18,930 bases of DNA from Nanosynbacter sp963540705 (lineage in GTDB: Bacteria > Patescibacteriota > Saccharimonadia > Saccharimonadales > Saccharimonadaceae): the NCBI GenBank assembly GCA_963540705.1, contig CAUTQX010000012.1, positions 1 through 18,930 on the forward strand, given 5' to 3'. Position 1 is the first letter of the stretch, and every line of letters starts with the position of its first letter. The notes under the pieces are model-generated. The model was not told the DNA's origin. It searched no databases and was given only the letters and a program-made list of their open reading frames with translations. Of the stretch, positions 12,698 to 18,618 are shown piece after piece. The translations under genes and the position numbers were made by a program.

Positions 12698-13173
12698 GCG
12701 TGATAATTTTATTTGGAGCAATTTTAGTAGCGGTTTTCGCGGTTGCATTTGTTTCGTCTCGAAGATTCGGTCCATTGGCGTTGTCTTTGGCGACGGGATT
12801 TTTACTATCAGAATGGTGGAGTAGCTGGCTGACGGGAGTGCTAGACGGCTTGAAATTGGAAACTGGTTTATTGCCAAATGGTGTAATTTCGGGATTAGTC
12901 TTAACGTTGGTTCCGTTAATTATGCTCCTTCTGAGTGGACCTAGATATCAGAAAAAACATGAGAGAATTGTCTCGGCAATGGGAATCGCGTTTTTGACGG
13001 CGTCGCTATTGGTGGTTCCTCTGGGAAAATATATATCATTAGATGGACAGGCGCTGGAGCTGTATAAGATTTTCGCGAATAATTGGCGGTATGTGGCTAC
13101 GTTTGGTCTGGTGTGCGGTCTAATTGACATTTTTTCACTACATACTGGCGGACATAAACTTGCTAAGCATTGA
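12694..13173 (+). CDS. Small multispanning membrane protein, 159 aa
   Basis: Unrecognised. About four or five hydrophobic segments are visible: 1-20, 24-48, 62-82, 95-111 and 128-147. A Tyr/Lys/Arg-rich cytoplasmic-type loop (PRYQKKHER, 83-91) and a polar end follow. The spacing of the first two helices recalls CvpA-like proteins, but I see no defining motif and do not assign it. It overlaps the DUF192 stop by 4 bases (ATGA) and has the best Shine-Dalgarno in the region, AAGGAGG at 12683-12689. It should therefore be translated well from the shared mRNA. The TGA stop (13171-13173) overlaps the -35 of the tRNA-Lys promoter. The link with DUF192 is the only functional hint. Confidence 0.85.
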   Translation: MSVIILFGAILVAVFAVAFVSSRRFGPLALSLATGFLLSEWWSSWLTGVLDGLKLETGLLPNGVISGLVLTLVPLIMLLLSGPRYQKKHERIVSAMGIAFLTASLLVVPLGKYISLDGQALELYKIFANNWRYVATFGLVCGLIDIFSLHTGGHKLAKH

Positions 13174-13198
13174 CCTTTGTGTTAGTTTGTGCTAGGAT
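13170..13198 (+). promoter_or_regulatory. tRNA-Lys promoter
   Basis: TTGACC (13170-13175), exactly 17 bases, TAGGAT (13193-13198). It sits 23 bases before the mature tRNA 5' end and overlaps the stop codon of the upstream gene. Confidence 0.75.
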
Positions 13199-13220
13199 GA
13201 AGAAAGCGGATATTCCGAAT

Positions 13221-13297
13221 GGGTCCATAGCTCAGCTGGTTAGAGCACCTGCCTTTTAAGCAGGGTGTCCCGGGTTCAAGCCCCGGTGGACCCTCCA
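13221..13297 (+). tRNA. tRNA-Lys (anticodon UUU), CCA encoded
   Basis: Full cloverleaf by hand. The acceptor stem is GGGTCCA/TGGACCC (13221-13227 with 13287-13293), the D arm GCTC...GAGC, and the anticodon stem CCTGC/GCAGG with loop CTTTTAA. The T arm is CCGGG/CCCGG with TTCAAGC. The anticodon TTT lies at 13255-13257. The genome encodes the discriminator base T and the CCA end (13295-13297). It reads AAA and, by wobble, AAG. Confidence 0.97.
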
Positions 13298-13308
13298 AAT
13301 TTGAAATC

Positions 13309-13332
13309 GACTCCCTTGGTGGAGTCTTTTTT
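13309..13332 (+). terminator. Rho-independent terminator after tRNA-Lys
   Basis: Stem GACTCC (13309-13314) pairs with GGAGTC (13321-13326) around a 6-base loop, followed by six T. It isolates the tRNA from comEC. Confidence 0.85.
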
Positions 13333-13349
13333 ATGGCTTTAGATCCAGA

Positions 13350-13355
13350 TATACT
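13350..13355 (+). promoter_or_regulatory. -10 of the comEC gene, leaderless
   Basis: TATACT ends 6 bases before the ATG at 13362, which predicts initiation at the start codon. There is no clear -35 (the T tract of the terminator lies there) and no Shine-Dalgarno. Confidence 0.5.
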
Positions 13356-13361
13356 TTAAGT

Positions 13362-14813
13362 ATGAATAGATGGCTATTTAATAAGTTGCATATTTCTTGG
13401 TTGGTGGCGGCGTGGTGCCTCGGTCTGACAATTGGCGTAATTTCCATCCATTACATACCGCGGTCGTTTGTGGCGAACTCATTATTTTTATTGGTCGGGC
13501 TGGTTATTTTTGTAATCGTGGCAATTTGGCGCTGGCGATTTTTTGTGATTTTAGCAATTATTTCTGGAGTTTTGATTGGTCTTTGGCGCGGTGAAATTGG
13601 CAGAAAAGGCGTGGAGGTTTATGATTCGTTAATCGGAAAAGTCGCAATTATCCAAGGTCAAGTCTTGGAGGATCCTGATCTCGATAAAAATAGTCAAACG
13701 GTTCTTAGATTGGGCAATTTGCAGATGAATAATGAAAAATTGCCGGGACAAATTTGGGTGACGACGCCAGATAAAAACTCAATTAAGCGTAGTGATATTG
13801 TGAGAGTTAAGGGTAAAATGACGGCGGGATTTGGAGCTTTTTCAGCAAGCATATATCGGGCGAAAATTATTAGCACCGAAAGACCCGTTCCGGGTGATGT
13901 GGCGGTGGGAGTTCGCGATTGGTTTGCCGGGCGAGTTCGCACTCACGTTCCAGAGTCTGAATCTGCGCTAGGGCTGGGATTTTTACTGGGTTTAAGGCGT
14001 GCTATGCCAGCTGAATTAAGTGACAATTTAAAAATTGCCGGATTAACACACATTGTGGTAGCGAGCGGCTACAATTTAACAATTTTAGTTCGTTTAGCGC
14101 GACGATTATTCGCCAAGCGGTCAAAATATTTAGCGATGCTCAGCGCGGCTGTTATGATAATTGGTTTTATGGCGGTGACTGGATTAAGTCCTAGTATGTC
14201 GAGGGCTGGCTTGGTGGCGGGACTGAGTCTGGCGGCGTGGTATTATGGTCGGACAATTCATCCACTGGTTCTGCTTCCTGTGTCGGCGGCAATCACGCTA
14301 TTGATAAATCCACAATTTGGCTGGGGCGATTTGGGCTGGCAATTAAGCTTTGCTTCGTTTGCGGGTGTAATCATGTTGGCGCCGCTTTTGCATTCTTACT
14401 TTTTTGGCAATAAAGAGCCGGGCGCGTTTCGACAAATTTTAATTGAAACTTTGTCGGCACAAATTATGACATTGCCGCTACTTATGATGAGTTTCGGCGT
14501 GATTAGTAATGTGGCGCTAATTGCGAATATGTTGATTTTGCCGTTTGTACCGCTAGCGATGCTGCTGACGTTTATGTCGGGCGTGATGGTTTTTGTGCCA
14601 ATAATTGGCGTGTTGATTGCAATTCCGACGACTTGGCTTCTTGGCTATATGATTCAAGTCACCAATTGGACGGCTGGATTTGAATGGGCTCAAATGGAAG
14701 TTGGTATTAATTTGTGGCAGTGTGCGGTTTTATATGTGGCGCTAATTTTGGCAATGATTTGGATGAAAAAGCAAACTAAACTAGACCTCGCTAAGATAAA
14801 TATTGTGGAGTAG
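13362..14813 (+). CDS. comEC: ComEC/Rec2-family DNA-uptake channel lacking the metallo-beta-lactamase domain
   Basis: ComEC forms the inner-membrane channel for single-stranded DNA during natural transformation. This 483-residue protein starts with three hydrophobic segments, then an OB-like soluble region (about 80-175: VAIIQGQVLEDPDLDK...). The competence domain follows. Its hallmarks are T-H-I-V-V-A-S-G-Y-N-L (about 229-239), GLSPSMSRAGLVAG, F-G-W-G-D-L-G-W-Q-L-S-F and six or more helices to the end. Full-length ComEC in Bacillus or Neisseria has a further C-terminal metallo-beta-lactamase domain. Here the frame stops right after the last helix, with a Lys-rich end, so that domain is absent. 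The stop codon lies 2 bases from the yebC -10. Type IV pilus genes, needed for uptake, are not in this window. Identity is good; the symbol is by family. Confidence 0.88.
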   Translation: MNRWLFNKLHISWLVAAWCLGLTIGVISIHYIPRSFVANSLFLLVGLVIFVIVAIWRWRFFVILAIISGVLIGLWRGEIGRKGVEVYDSLIGKVAIIQGQVLEDPDLDKNSQTVLRLGNLQMNNEKLPGQIWVTTPDKNSIKRSDIVRVKGKMTAGFGAFSASIYRAKIISTERPVPGDVAVGVRDWFAGRVRTHVPESESALGLGFLLGLRRAMPAELSDNLKIAGLTHIVVASGYNLTILVRLARRLFAKRSKYLAMLSAAVMIIGFMAVTGLSPSMSRAGLVAGLSLAAWYYGRTIHPLVLLPVSAAITLLINPQFGWGDLGWQLSFASFAGVIMLAPLLHSYFFGNKEPGAFRQILIETLSAQIMTLPLLMMSFGVISNVALIANMLILPFVPLAMLLTFMSGVMVFVPIIGVLIAIPTTWLLGYMIQVTNWTAGFEWAQMEVGINLWQCAVLYVALILAMIWMKKQTKLDLAKINIVE

Positions 14814-14815
14814 TG

Positions 14816-14821
14816 TATAAT
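14816..14821 (+). promoter_or_regulatory. -10 of the yebC promoter
   Basis: TATAAT two bases after the comEC stop. Start near 14828; the roughly 32-base leader ends in AGGAG (14851-14855) before the ATG at 14860. No clear -35. Confidence 0.5.
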
Positions 14822-14859
14822 AGTAACAGATTGAAATAGTAATAACTTTAGGAGAAATT

Positions 14860-15576
14860 ATGTCAGGACATAGTAAATGGGCTACAACTCACCGACAAAA
14901 AGCGATTGTTGACGCTAAGCGTGGCGCGATTTTTACGAAATTGGGCAATCAAATTGCTATTGCAGCACGTGGCGGCGCAGACCCAGCGCTGAACTCGAGT
15001 TTGGCGATGGCAATTGAAAAAGCTAAGGCTGCGAACATGCCTAGTGCAAACATCCAGCGAGCGATTGACCGAGTGGCGGATAAGAGTGCGGCGGCTTTGG
15101 AGGAAATTGCTTACGAAGGTTATGGCCCTGGCGGCGTGGGCGTTATTATTGAAACGGCGACAGATAATCGCAATCGAACATTGCCAGAGGTAAAAACTGC
15201 GTTGGTTAAAAATGGCGGACGAATTGCCGATGCTGGTAGTGTGATGTTCCAATTTACGCGCAAAGGCGTCATTACTATCGAAGGTAGCGGGGAAGATTTG
15301 TTACTAGCGGTTTTGGATGCTGGCGCCGAAGATGCTGTCGAGGAAGACGGCGAGATTATCGTGTATACAGAATTGAAAGATTTGGCGAGTGTGCGGAATA
15401 AATTGGTTGAACAAGGCTTGAAGGTTAAAGACGCGGAGTTACGATACATCGCCAATACGCCGATAGAAATTGCCGACATGGAAACTGCGCAGAAATTGAT
15501 GAAGATGATTGATGCGTTGGACGATTTGGATGACGTTGTGAATGTTCATACAAATGCGGATATCACGGCGGAATAA
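14860..15576 (+). CDS. yebC: YebC/PmpR-family protein
   Basis: Members of this family (TACO1 in mitochondria) act as DNA-binding regulators in some bacteria. In others they help ribosomes through difficult proline-rich stretches. The 238-residue product is full length. It has the invariant start M-S-G-H-S-K-W-A-T-T-H-R-Q-K and D-A-K-R-G-A-I-F-T-K-L. E-G-Y-G-P-G-G-V-G-V-I-I-E follows at about 87-99, then T-D-N-R-N-R-T and an acidic C-terminal end. The ATG follows a clear Shine-Dalgarno, and a strong terminator follows the stop. In many bacteria yebC lies next to ruvC. Here a lamin-tail surface gene of about 1.8 kb separates yebC from ruvCAB. Confidence in the family is very high; the molecular role here is inferred. 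Confidence 0.97.
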   Translation: MSGHSKWATTHRQKAIVDAKRGAIFTKLGNQIAIAARGGADPALNSSLAMAIEKAKAANMPSANIQRAIDRVADKSAAALEEIAYEGYGPGGVGVIIETATDNRNRTLPEVKTALVKNGGRIADAGSVMFQFTRKGVITIEGSGEDLLLAVLDAGAEDAVEEDGEIIVYTELKDLASVRNKLVEQGLKVKDAELRYIANTPIEIADMETAQKLMKMIDALDDLDDVVNVHTNADITAE

Positions 15577-15591
15577 AATCATCGCTTTAAG

Positions 15592-15619
15592 AAATCGCTC
15601 CTTTTTTGGGGCGATTTTT
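15592..15619 (+). terminator. Rho-independent terminator after yebC
   Basis: A 10-base stem AAATCGCTCC (15592-15601) with GGGGCGATTT (15608-15617, one G-T pair), a six-T loop, and a T tail. The arms and T-rich loop make it unusually compact. Confidence 0.88.
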
Positions 15620-15622
15620 AAT

Positions 15623-15650
15623 TTGACAAAAAGTACGCTAAACTAAAGAT
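15623..15650 (+). promoter_or_regulatory. Probable promoter of the lamin-tail gene
   Basis: Perfect -35 TTGACA (15623-15628) immediately after the yebC terminator. The -10 is poor: AAAGAT at 15645-15650 with a 16-base spacer is the best fit. Confidence 0.45.
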
Positions 15651-15675
15651 GATTAACCATAAGCAAGGAGCGAGC

Positions 15676-17475
15676 ATGAAGTATTTGCGCAACACACTAC
15701 TTATGATACTAGCCGTGGCACTAATAATGCCGTCGCCGTTGGTTTTGGCGGAAGGTGTTTCAGGTGCTACTCAAGAGTCGAAAGTTGATGACGCTCAGAC
15801 TGTTGATAATAGCCTTAAATCGGCTGAGGAGACAAAAGATTCAGCTGTCGATAAGGGGCAGATCGATAGCAATTCACCTTCTCAATCAAGTGAAAATCCC
15901 GAAATTATACCGGAAAATCCGTCTACAAATGACTCGAATGAAAATCCTATTGCCAATGAGCCTCCAAAGTCCGAGCCAAACCCCGAATCTGAGCCGCCAA
16001 AAACAGATAATTCAGATAAAAGCACAGAAGAAAATGCTCCGATATTAATTTCAAAGATTAGTCAGGATAAAAAATATGTTGAGATTTATAATCCGACGAA
16101 TCAGAATGTTAATTTGGCTGGTTGGGAAATAGAGTATTACGCTGGATCTGGCGCTAAAACCGTTGGAAAAATTTTCAAGGATGAAGTAATCTTAGCGAAC
16201 GGATTTTTGGTTTTGTCGAACGATAAGATGTTAGCGGGCGCCATAAAGTTTGATAATAATTTAGGTTTGGCTCAAAATGATGGATCGGTCGTGTTGTCGC
16301 GCTCGGACGGGTCGGTCGCAGATACTGTTGGCTGGGGGAATAATTCAAAGTCTGCAGGTTCACCAATTAAAGGCGGTGTGAAAATTGTTTGGCGCTGTTT
16401 TATTGGTGAAAATATTATTGATTCGAAAAATAATTCCACTGATTTTTTGTCGAGTAAAGGTTCTGACGGTCAGGAAATTGTGCCGTATTTACGACCAAAT
16501 TGTAAGAGTCCAGAACTCAAACCTGAACCTTCAAAAGAGCTGAATAAATGTGAAGGTCTGAAGCTAAGTGAAATCGCGTCGAACGTTGATGAGCAATTCA
16601 TCGAGATTATCAATTCTGGCGAAAAAACCGTCATTACGACAGGCTGTAAATTGACGGTTGGCGATTCTGGCGTTCGTGAAAATATTGGTGACATCGAATT
16701 AAATCCTGGTGAATTTTTAACGATCAAAATAAAAAATACGAATCTGAAATTGCCAAAAACAAAAGGAAAAGTTTATTTATTAGACGAATCTGGGTTGGAA
16801 ATTGATTCCGCTGGGTATAACGATATGCCAAAAGGCGCTTCGTGGAGTTTGGTTGATGATGAGTGGACTCGGACATTTACTATCACTGAAGGCGCCGCTA
16901 ATGTCTTTAAGGAATATCCAGACTGTCAGAACGGCTATGAGAGGAATGTGTTGGGTAAGTGTGTGAAAATTTCCGTTCCGCCCATTGAGGTTTCTTGTCC
17001 CGCTGGTCAATATCGTCATCCGGAAACTCGCCGTTGTCGAAAAATTGAAGCGGCAAAAACTATTACGCCCTGTAAGGATGGCTATTATCGTAGTGAAGAA
17101 ACTGGCAGATGCCGATCTATCGCATCGGCTGCGGCAAAAACTTTGAAGCCTTGCCCAGAAGGTCAGTTTCGCAATTCATCTACGGGTCGATGTAAGAAAA
17201 TTGCCTCCACTGATGATATAGCAAAAGAATGCCCAGAAGGATTTGAGCGTAATCCGCAGACTAAGCGATGTCGAAAGATAAAATCGGCTAGTATACCAGC
17301 TGTTGGTTCGGCGGCCGCTGAAGTTAAGCAGGTCGCTGGTGCTACTTGGGGCTGGTGGGTGTTTGGTGGCGTGAGTTTACTGGCCGTCGGCTACGGCGTA
17401 TGGCAATGGCGATGGGAAATTTCACAATTTATACGAAAAATCCGCGAAAGTATTAAATCTACGAGCGACAAATAA
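15676..17475 (+). CDS. Secreted lamin-tail-domain surface protein with five Cys repeats and C-terminal anchor
   Basis: The start is ATG 15676 (MKYLRNTLL), 5 bases after AAGGAG (15665-15670). An earlier in-frame ATG at 15649 lacks a ribosome site and would spoil the signal peptide. The 599 residues read as a signal peptide (1-25, ending VLA-E) and a Pro/Ser/Glu/Asn-rich disordered stretch to about 120. A lamin-tail (LTD) fold at about 121-225 follows (ISQDKKYVEIYNPTNQ, then NLAGWEIEYYAG, then GFLVLSND). A second LTD-like domain spans about 297-395 (LSEIASNVDEQFIEIINSG). Five Cys-pair repeats of C-x2-G-x2-R-x(3-5)-G/T-x-R/K-C-x-K/R-I type follow at 417-535. A Trp-rich transmembrane helix lies at about 558-578 with a basic cytoplasmic end. 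LTDs occur in extracellular nucleases and surface proteins; no nuclease motif is present. Likely a cell-surface binding protein; host-contact use is speculation. Confidence 0.88.
   Translation: MKYLRNTLLMILAVALIMPSPLVLAEGVSGATQESKVDDAQTVDNSLKSAEETKDSAVDKGQIDSNSPSQSSENPEIIPENPSTNDSNENPIANEPPKSEPNPESEPPKTDNSDKSTEENAPILISKISQDKKYVEIYNPTNQNVNLAGWEIEYYAGSGAKTVGKIFKDEVILANGFLVLSNDKMLAGAIKFDNNLGLAQNDGSVVLSRSDGSVADTVGWGNNSKSAGSPIKGGVKIVWRCFIGENIIDSKNNSTDFLSSKGSDGQEIVPYLRPNCKSPELKPEPSKELNKCEGLKLSEIASNVDEQFIEIINSGEKTVITTGCKLTVGDSGVRENIGDIELNPGEFLTIKIKNTNLKLPKTKGKVYLLDESGLEIDSAGYNDMPKGASWSLVDDEWTRTFTITEGAANVFKEYPDCQNGYERNVLGKCVKISVPPIEVSCPAGQYRHPETRRCRKIEAAKTITPCKDGYYRSEETGRCRSIASAAAKTLKPCPEGQFRNSSTGRCKKIASTDDIAKECPEGFERNPQTKRCRKIKSASIPAVGSAAAEVKQVAGATWGWWVFGGVSLLAVGYGVWQWRWEISQFIRKIRESIKSTSDK
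16924..17280 (+). repeat. Five tandem Cys-pair repeats within the lamin-tail protein
   Basis: Each unit of about 20-28 residues has two cysteines bracketing a Gly-aromatic-x-Arg core: CQNGYERNVLGKC, CPAGQYRHPETRRC, CKDGYYRSEETGRC, CPEGQFRNSSTGRC, CPEGFERNPQTKRC. Each is followed by a Lys/Arg-Ile pair or similar. Cysteine spacing (12 or 13 residues apart within a unit) suits one disulfide per unit outside the membrane. DNA identity between units is low, so the repeats are old or maintained by protein selection. Confidence 0.85.
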
Positions 17476-17476
17476 T

Positions 17477-17485
17477 TGTTATAAT
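17477..17485 (+). promoter_or_regulatory. Extended -10 of ruvC, leaderless
   Basis: TG-T-TATAAT at 17477-17485 ends 6 bases before the ATG at 17492. The same TGTTATAAT and the same 6-base gap occur at the DUF192 gene (12191). No Shine-Dalgarno. Confidence 0.7.
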
Positions 17486-17491
17486 AAAGAT

Positions 17492-17965
17492 ATGAGAATT
17501 ATCGGGATTGACCCGGGAACGGGAATTTTGGGGTTTGGTGTGATTGATTTTTCTCGTGGTAAGTTCAAGATGGTCACGGCGGGAGTTGTGACGACGCCGG
17601 CACATACGCCAATTGACGAAAGGCTTGAAGATATTTTTGATAGCCTAACAGAAATTATTGCCGAAACAAATCCTGATGTTATGTCAATTGAAAAGCTATT
17701 TTTTGCGCGTAATGTTACGACGGCGATTTCTGTGGCGGAAGCGCGTGGCGTGGCGATGTTGACTGGGCGAAAAGCTGGAATGCCGATTGCTGAATATACA
17801 CCACTGCAAATAAAGCAAACTTTGACCGGCTACGGAAAGGCTGACAAAAAGCAAGTTCAGGAAATGGTGCGGCTTAATTTGGGTTTGAAAGACGTTCCGA
17901 AGCCGGATGACTGCGCGGACGCTTTGGCTGCAGCAATTACACACGCGGCGATGAATCGGGTATAA
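17492..17965 (+). CDS. ruvC: RuvC Holliday-junction resolvase
   Basis: RuvC cuts four-way DNA junctions made during recombination, together with RuvAB. At 157 residues it is a full-length member of the RNase H-like family. The four acidic catalytic residues are all in place: D7 in I-I-G-I-D-P-G-T-G, E67 in M-S-I-E-K-L-F-F, D140 in K-P-D-D-C-A-D and D143. The conserved helix R-N-V-T-T-A-I-S-V-A-E-A-R-G is present. The predicted mRNA is leaderless, starting at the ATG. The last codons overlap the -10 of ruvA: the TAA stop (17963-17965) lies inside TATAAT (17961-17966). ruvA follows after 7 bases. Each ruv gene here has its own -10 rather than relying only on one operon promoter. Confidence 0.98.
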   Translation: MRIIGIDPGTGILGFGVIDFSRGKFKMVTAGVVTTPAHTPIDERLEDIFDSLTEIIAETNPDVMSIEKLFFARNVTTAISVAEARGVAMLTGRKAGMPIAEYTPLQIKQTLTGYGKADKKQVQEMVRLNLGLKDVPKPDDCADALAAAITHAAMNRV

Positions 17966-17966
17966 T
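17961..17966 (+). promoter_or_regulatory. -10 of ruvA, overlapping the ruvC stop
   Basis: TATAAT ends 6 bases before the ruvA ATG at 17973. The ruvC stop codon is the TAA within the hexamer. TTACAC (17937-17942) with an 18-base spacer is a weak -35. Confidence 0.65.
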
Positions 17967-17972
17967 TGAAAT

Positions 17973-18548
17973 ATGATTGCACATGTTTTTGGAAAAGTTG
18001 CTGAGAAGTTTAATGGCTCGCTAGTCGTTGATGTTCATGGTGTTGGATATGAAGTTAGCGTGGCGACTAATGATTTTGACGCGGTGATATTAGATCAAGA
18101 AGTAAAATTTTACACTTATCATCACGTGCGCGAACAAGCTGAAGAGCTGTTTGGGTTTTCTAGCTTGGCGGCAAAAAAACTGTTTGAAATGTTAATTACA
18201 GTTCAGGGAGTTGGTCCGAAGGCTGCGCTGGCTATTTTAAGCTTGGGTGATGCCGAGCAAGTGCGCAATGCTATTGCTAATGCTGACAGTGGGTTTGTGC
18301 AGAAGGCTTCTGGTGTTGGTAAAAAAACTGCCGAGCGAGTGGTGGTTGATTTGAGTGATAAAGTTGGTTTACCGACTCATTATAGTCGAGCGGAAGAACC
18401 GCTGCAAACTGAATTGAACACTTCTGATGAGGCCTTGGAGGCATTGATGGCTTTGGGTTATACTCTGGCAGATGCAACTAAGGCGCTTGAAAACGTTGAT
18501 GCCAATTTACCAACAGCTCAGCGAGTGACTGAGGCGTTGAAGAAATAG
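17973..18548 (+). CDS. ruvA: RuvA Holliday-junction-binding protein
   Basis: RuvA tetramers bind the crossover and load the RuvB motor. The 191-residue product has an OB-fold domain I (1-62: MIAHVFGKVAEKFNGSLVVDVHGVGYEVSV). Domain II holds two helix-hairpin-helix motifs, V-Q-G-V-G-P-K-A-A-L-A-I-L (about 77-89) and A-S-G-V-G-K-K-T-A-E-R-V-V-V-D-L (about 111-126). The mobile domain III (about 143-191: DEALEALMALGYTLADATKAL) contacts RuvB. No Shine-Dalgarno precedes the ATG. Either a leaderless transcript from the -10 inside the ruvC stop or read-through from ruvC must supply translation. ruvB follows after a 70-base gap with its own extended -10. Confidence 0.98.
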   Translation: MIAHVFGKVAEKFNGSLVVDVHGVGYEVSVATNDFDAVILDQEVKFYTYHHVREQAEELFGFSSLAAKKLFEMLITVQGVGPKAALAILSLGDAEQVRNAIANADSGFVQKASGVGKKTAERVVVDLSDKVGLPTHYSRAEEPLQTELNTSDEALEALMALGYTLADATKALENVDANLPTAQRVTEALKK

Positions 18549-18603
18549 ATCTTTGTGCTCCAATATTTAATTATTGACCCTAAATTAAGTTATTGCTTGT
18601 AAA

Positions 18604-18612
18604 TGCTATAAT
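18604..18612 (+). promoter_or_regulatory. Extended -10 of ruvB, leaderless
   Basis: TG-C-TATAAT at 18604-18612, ending 6 bases before the ATG at 18619. No Shine-Dalgarno. A weak TTAAGT (18585-18590) could be the -35. Confidence 0.7.
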
Positions 18613-18618
18613 TAGTTT

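Noticed and set aside
15649..15675. Earlier ATG for the lamin-tail protein
   Set aside because: It overlaps the likely -10 and lacks a ribosome site; ATG 15676 has AAGGAG 5 bases upstream and begins a proper signal peptide.
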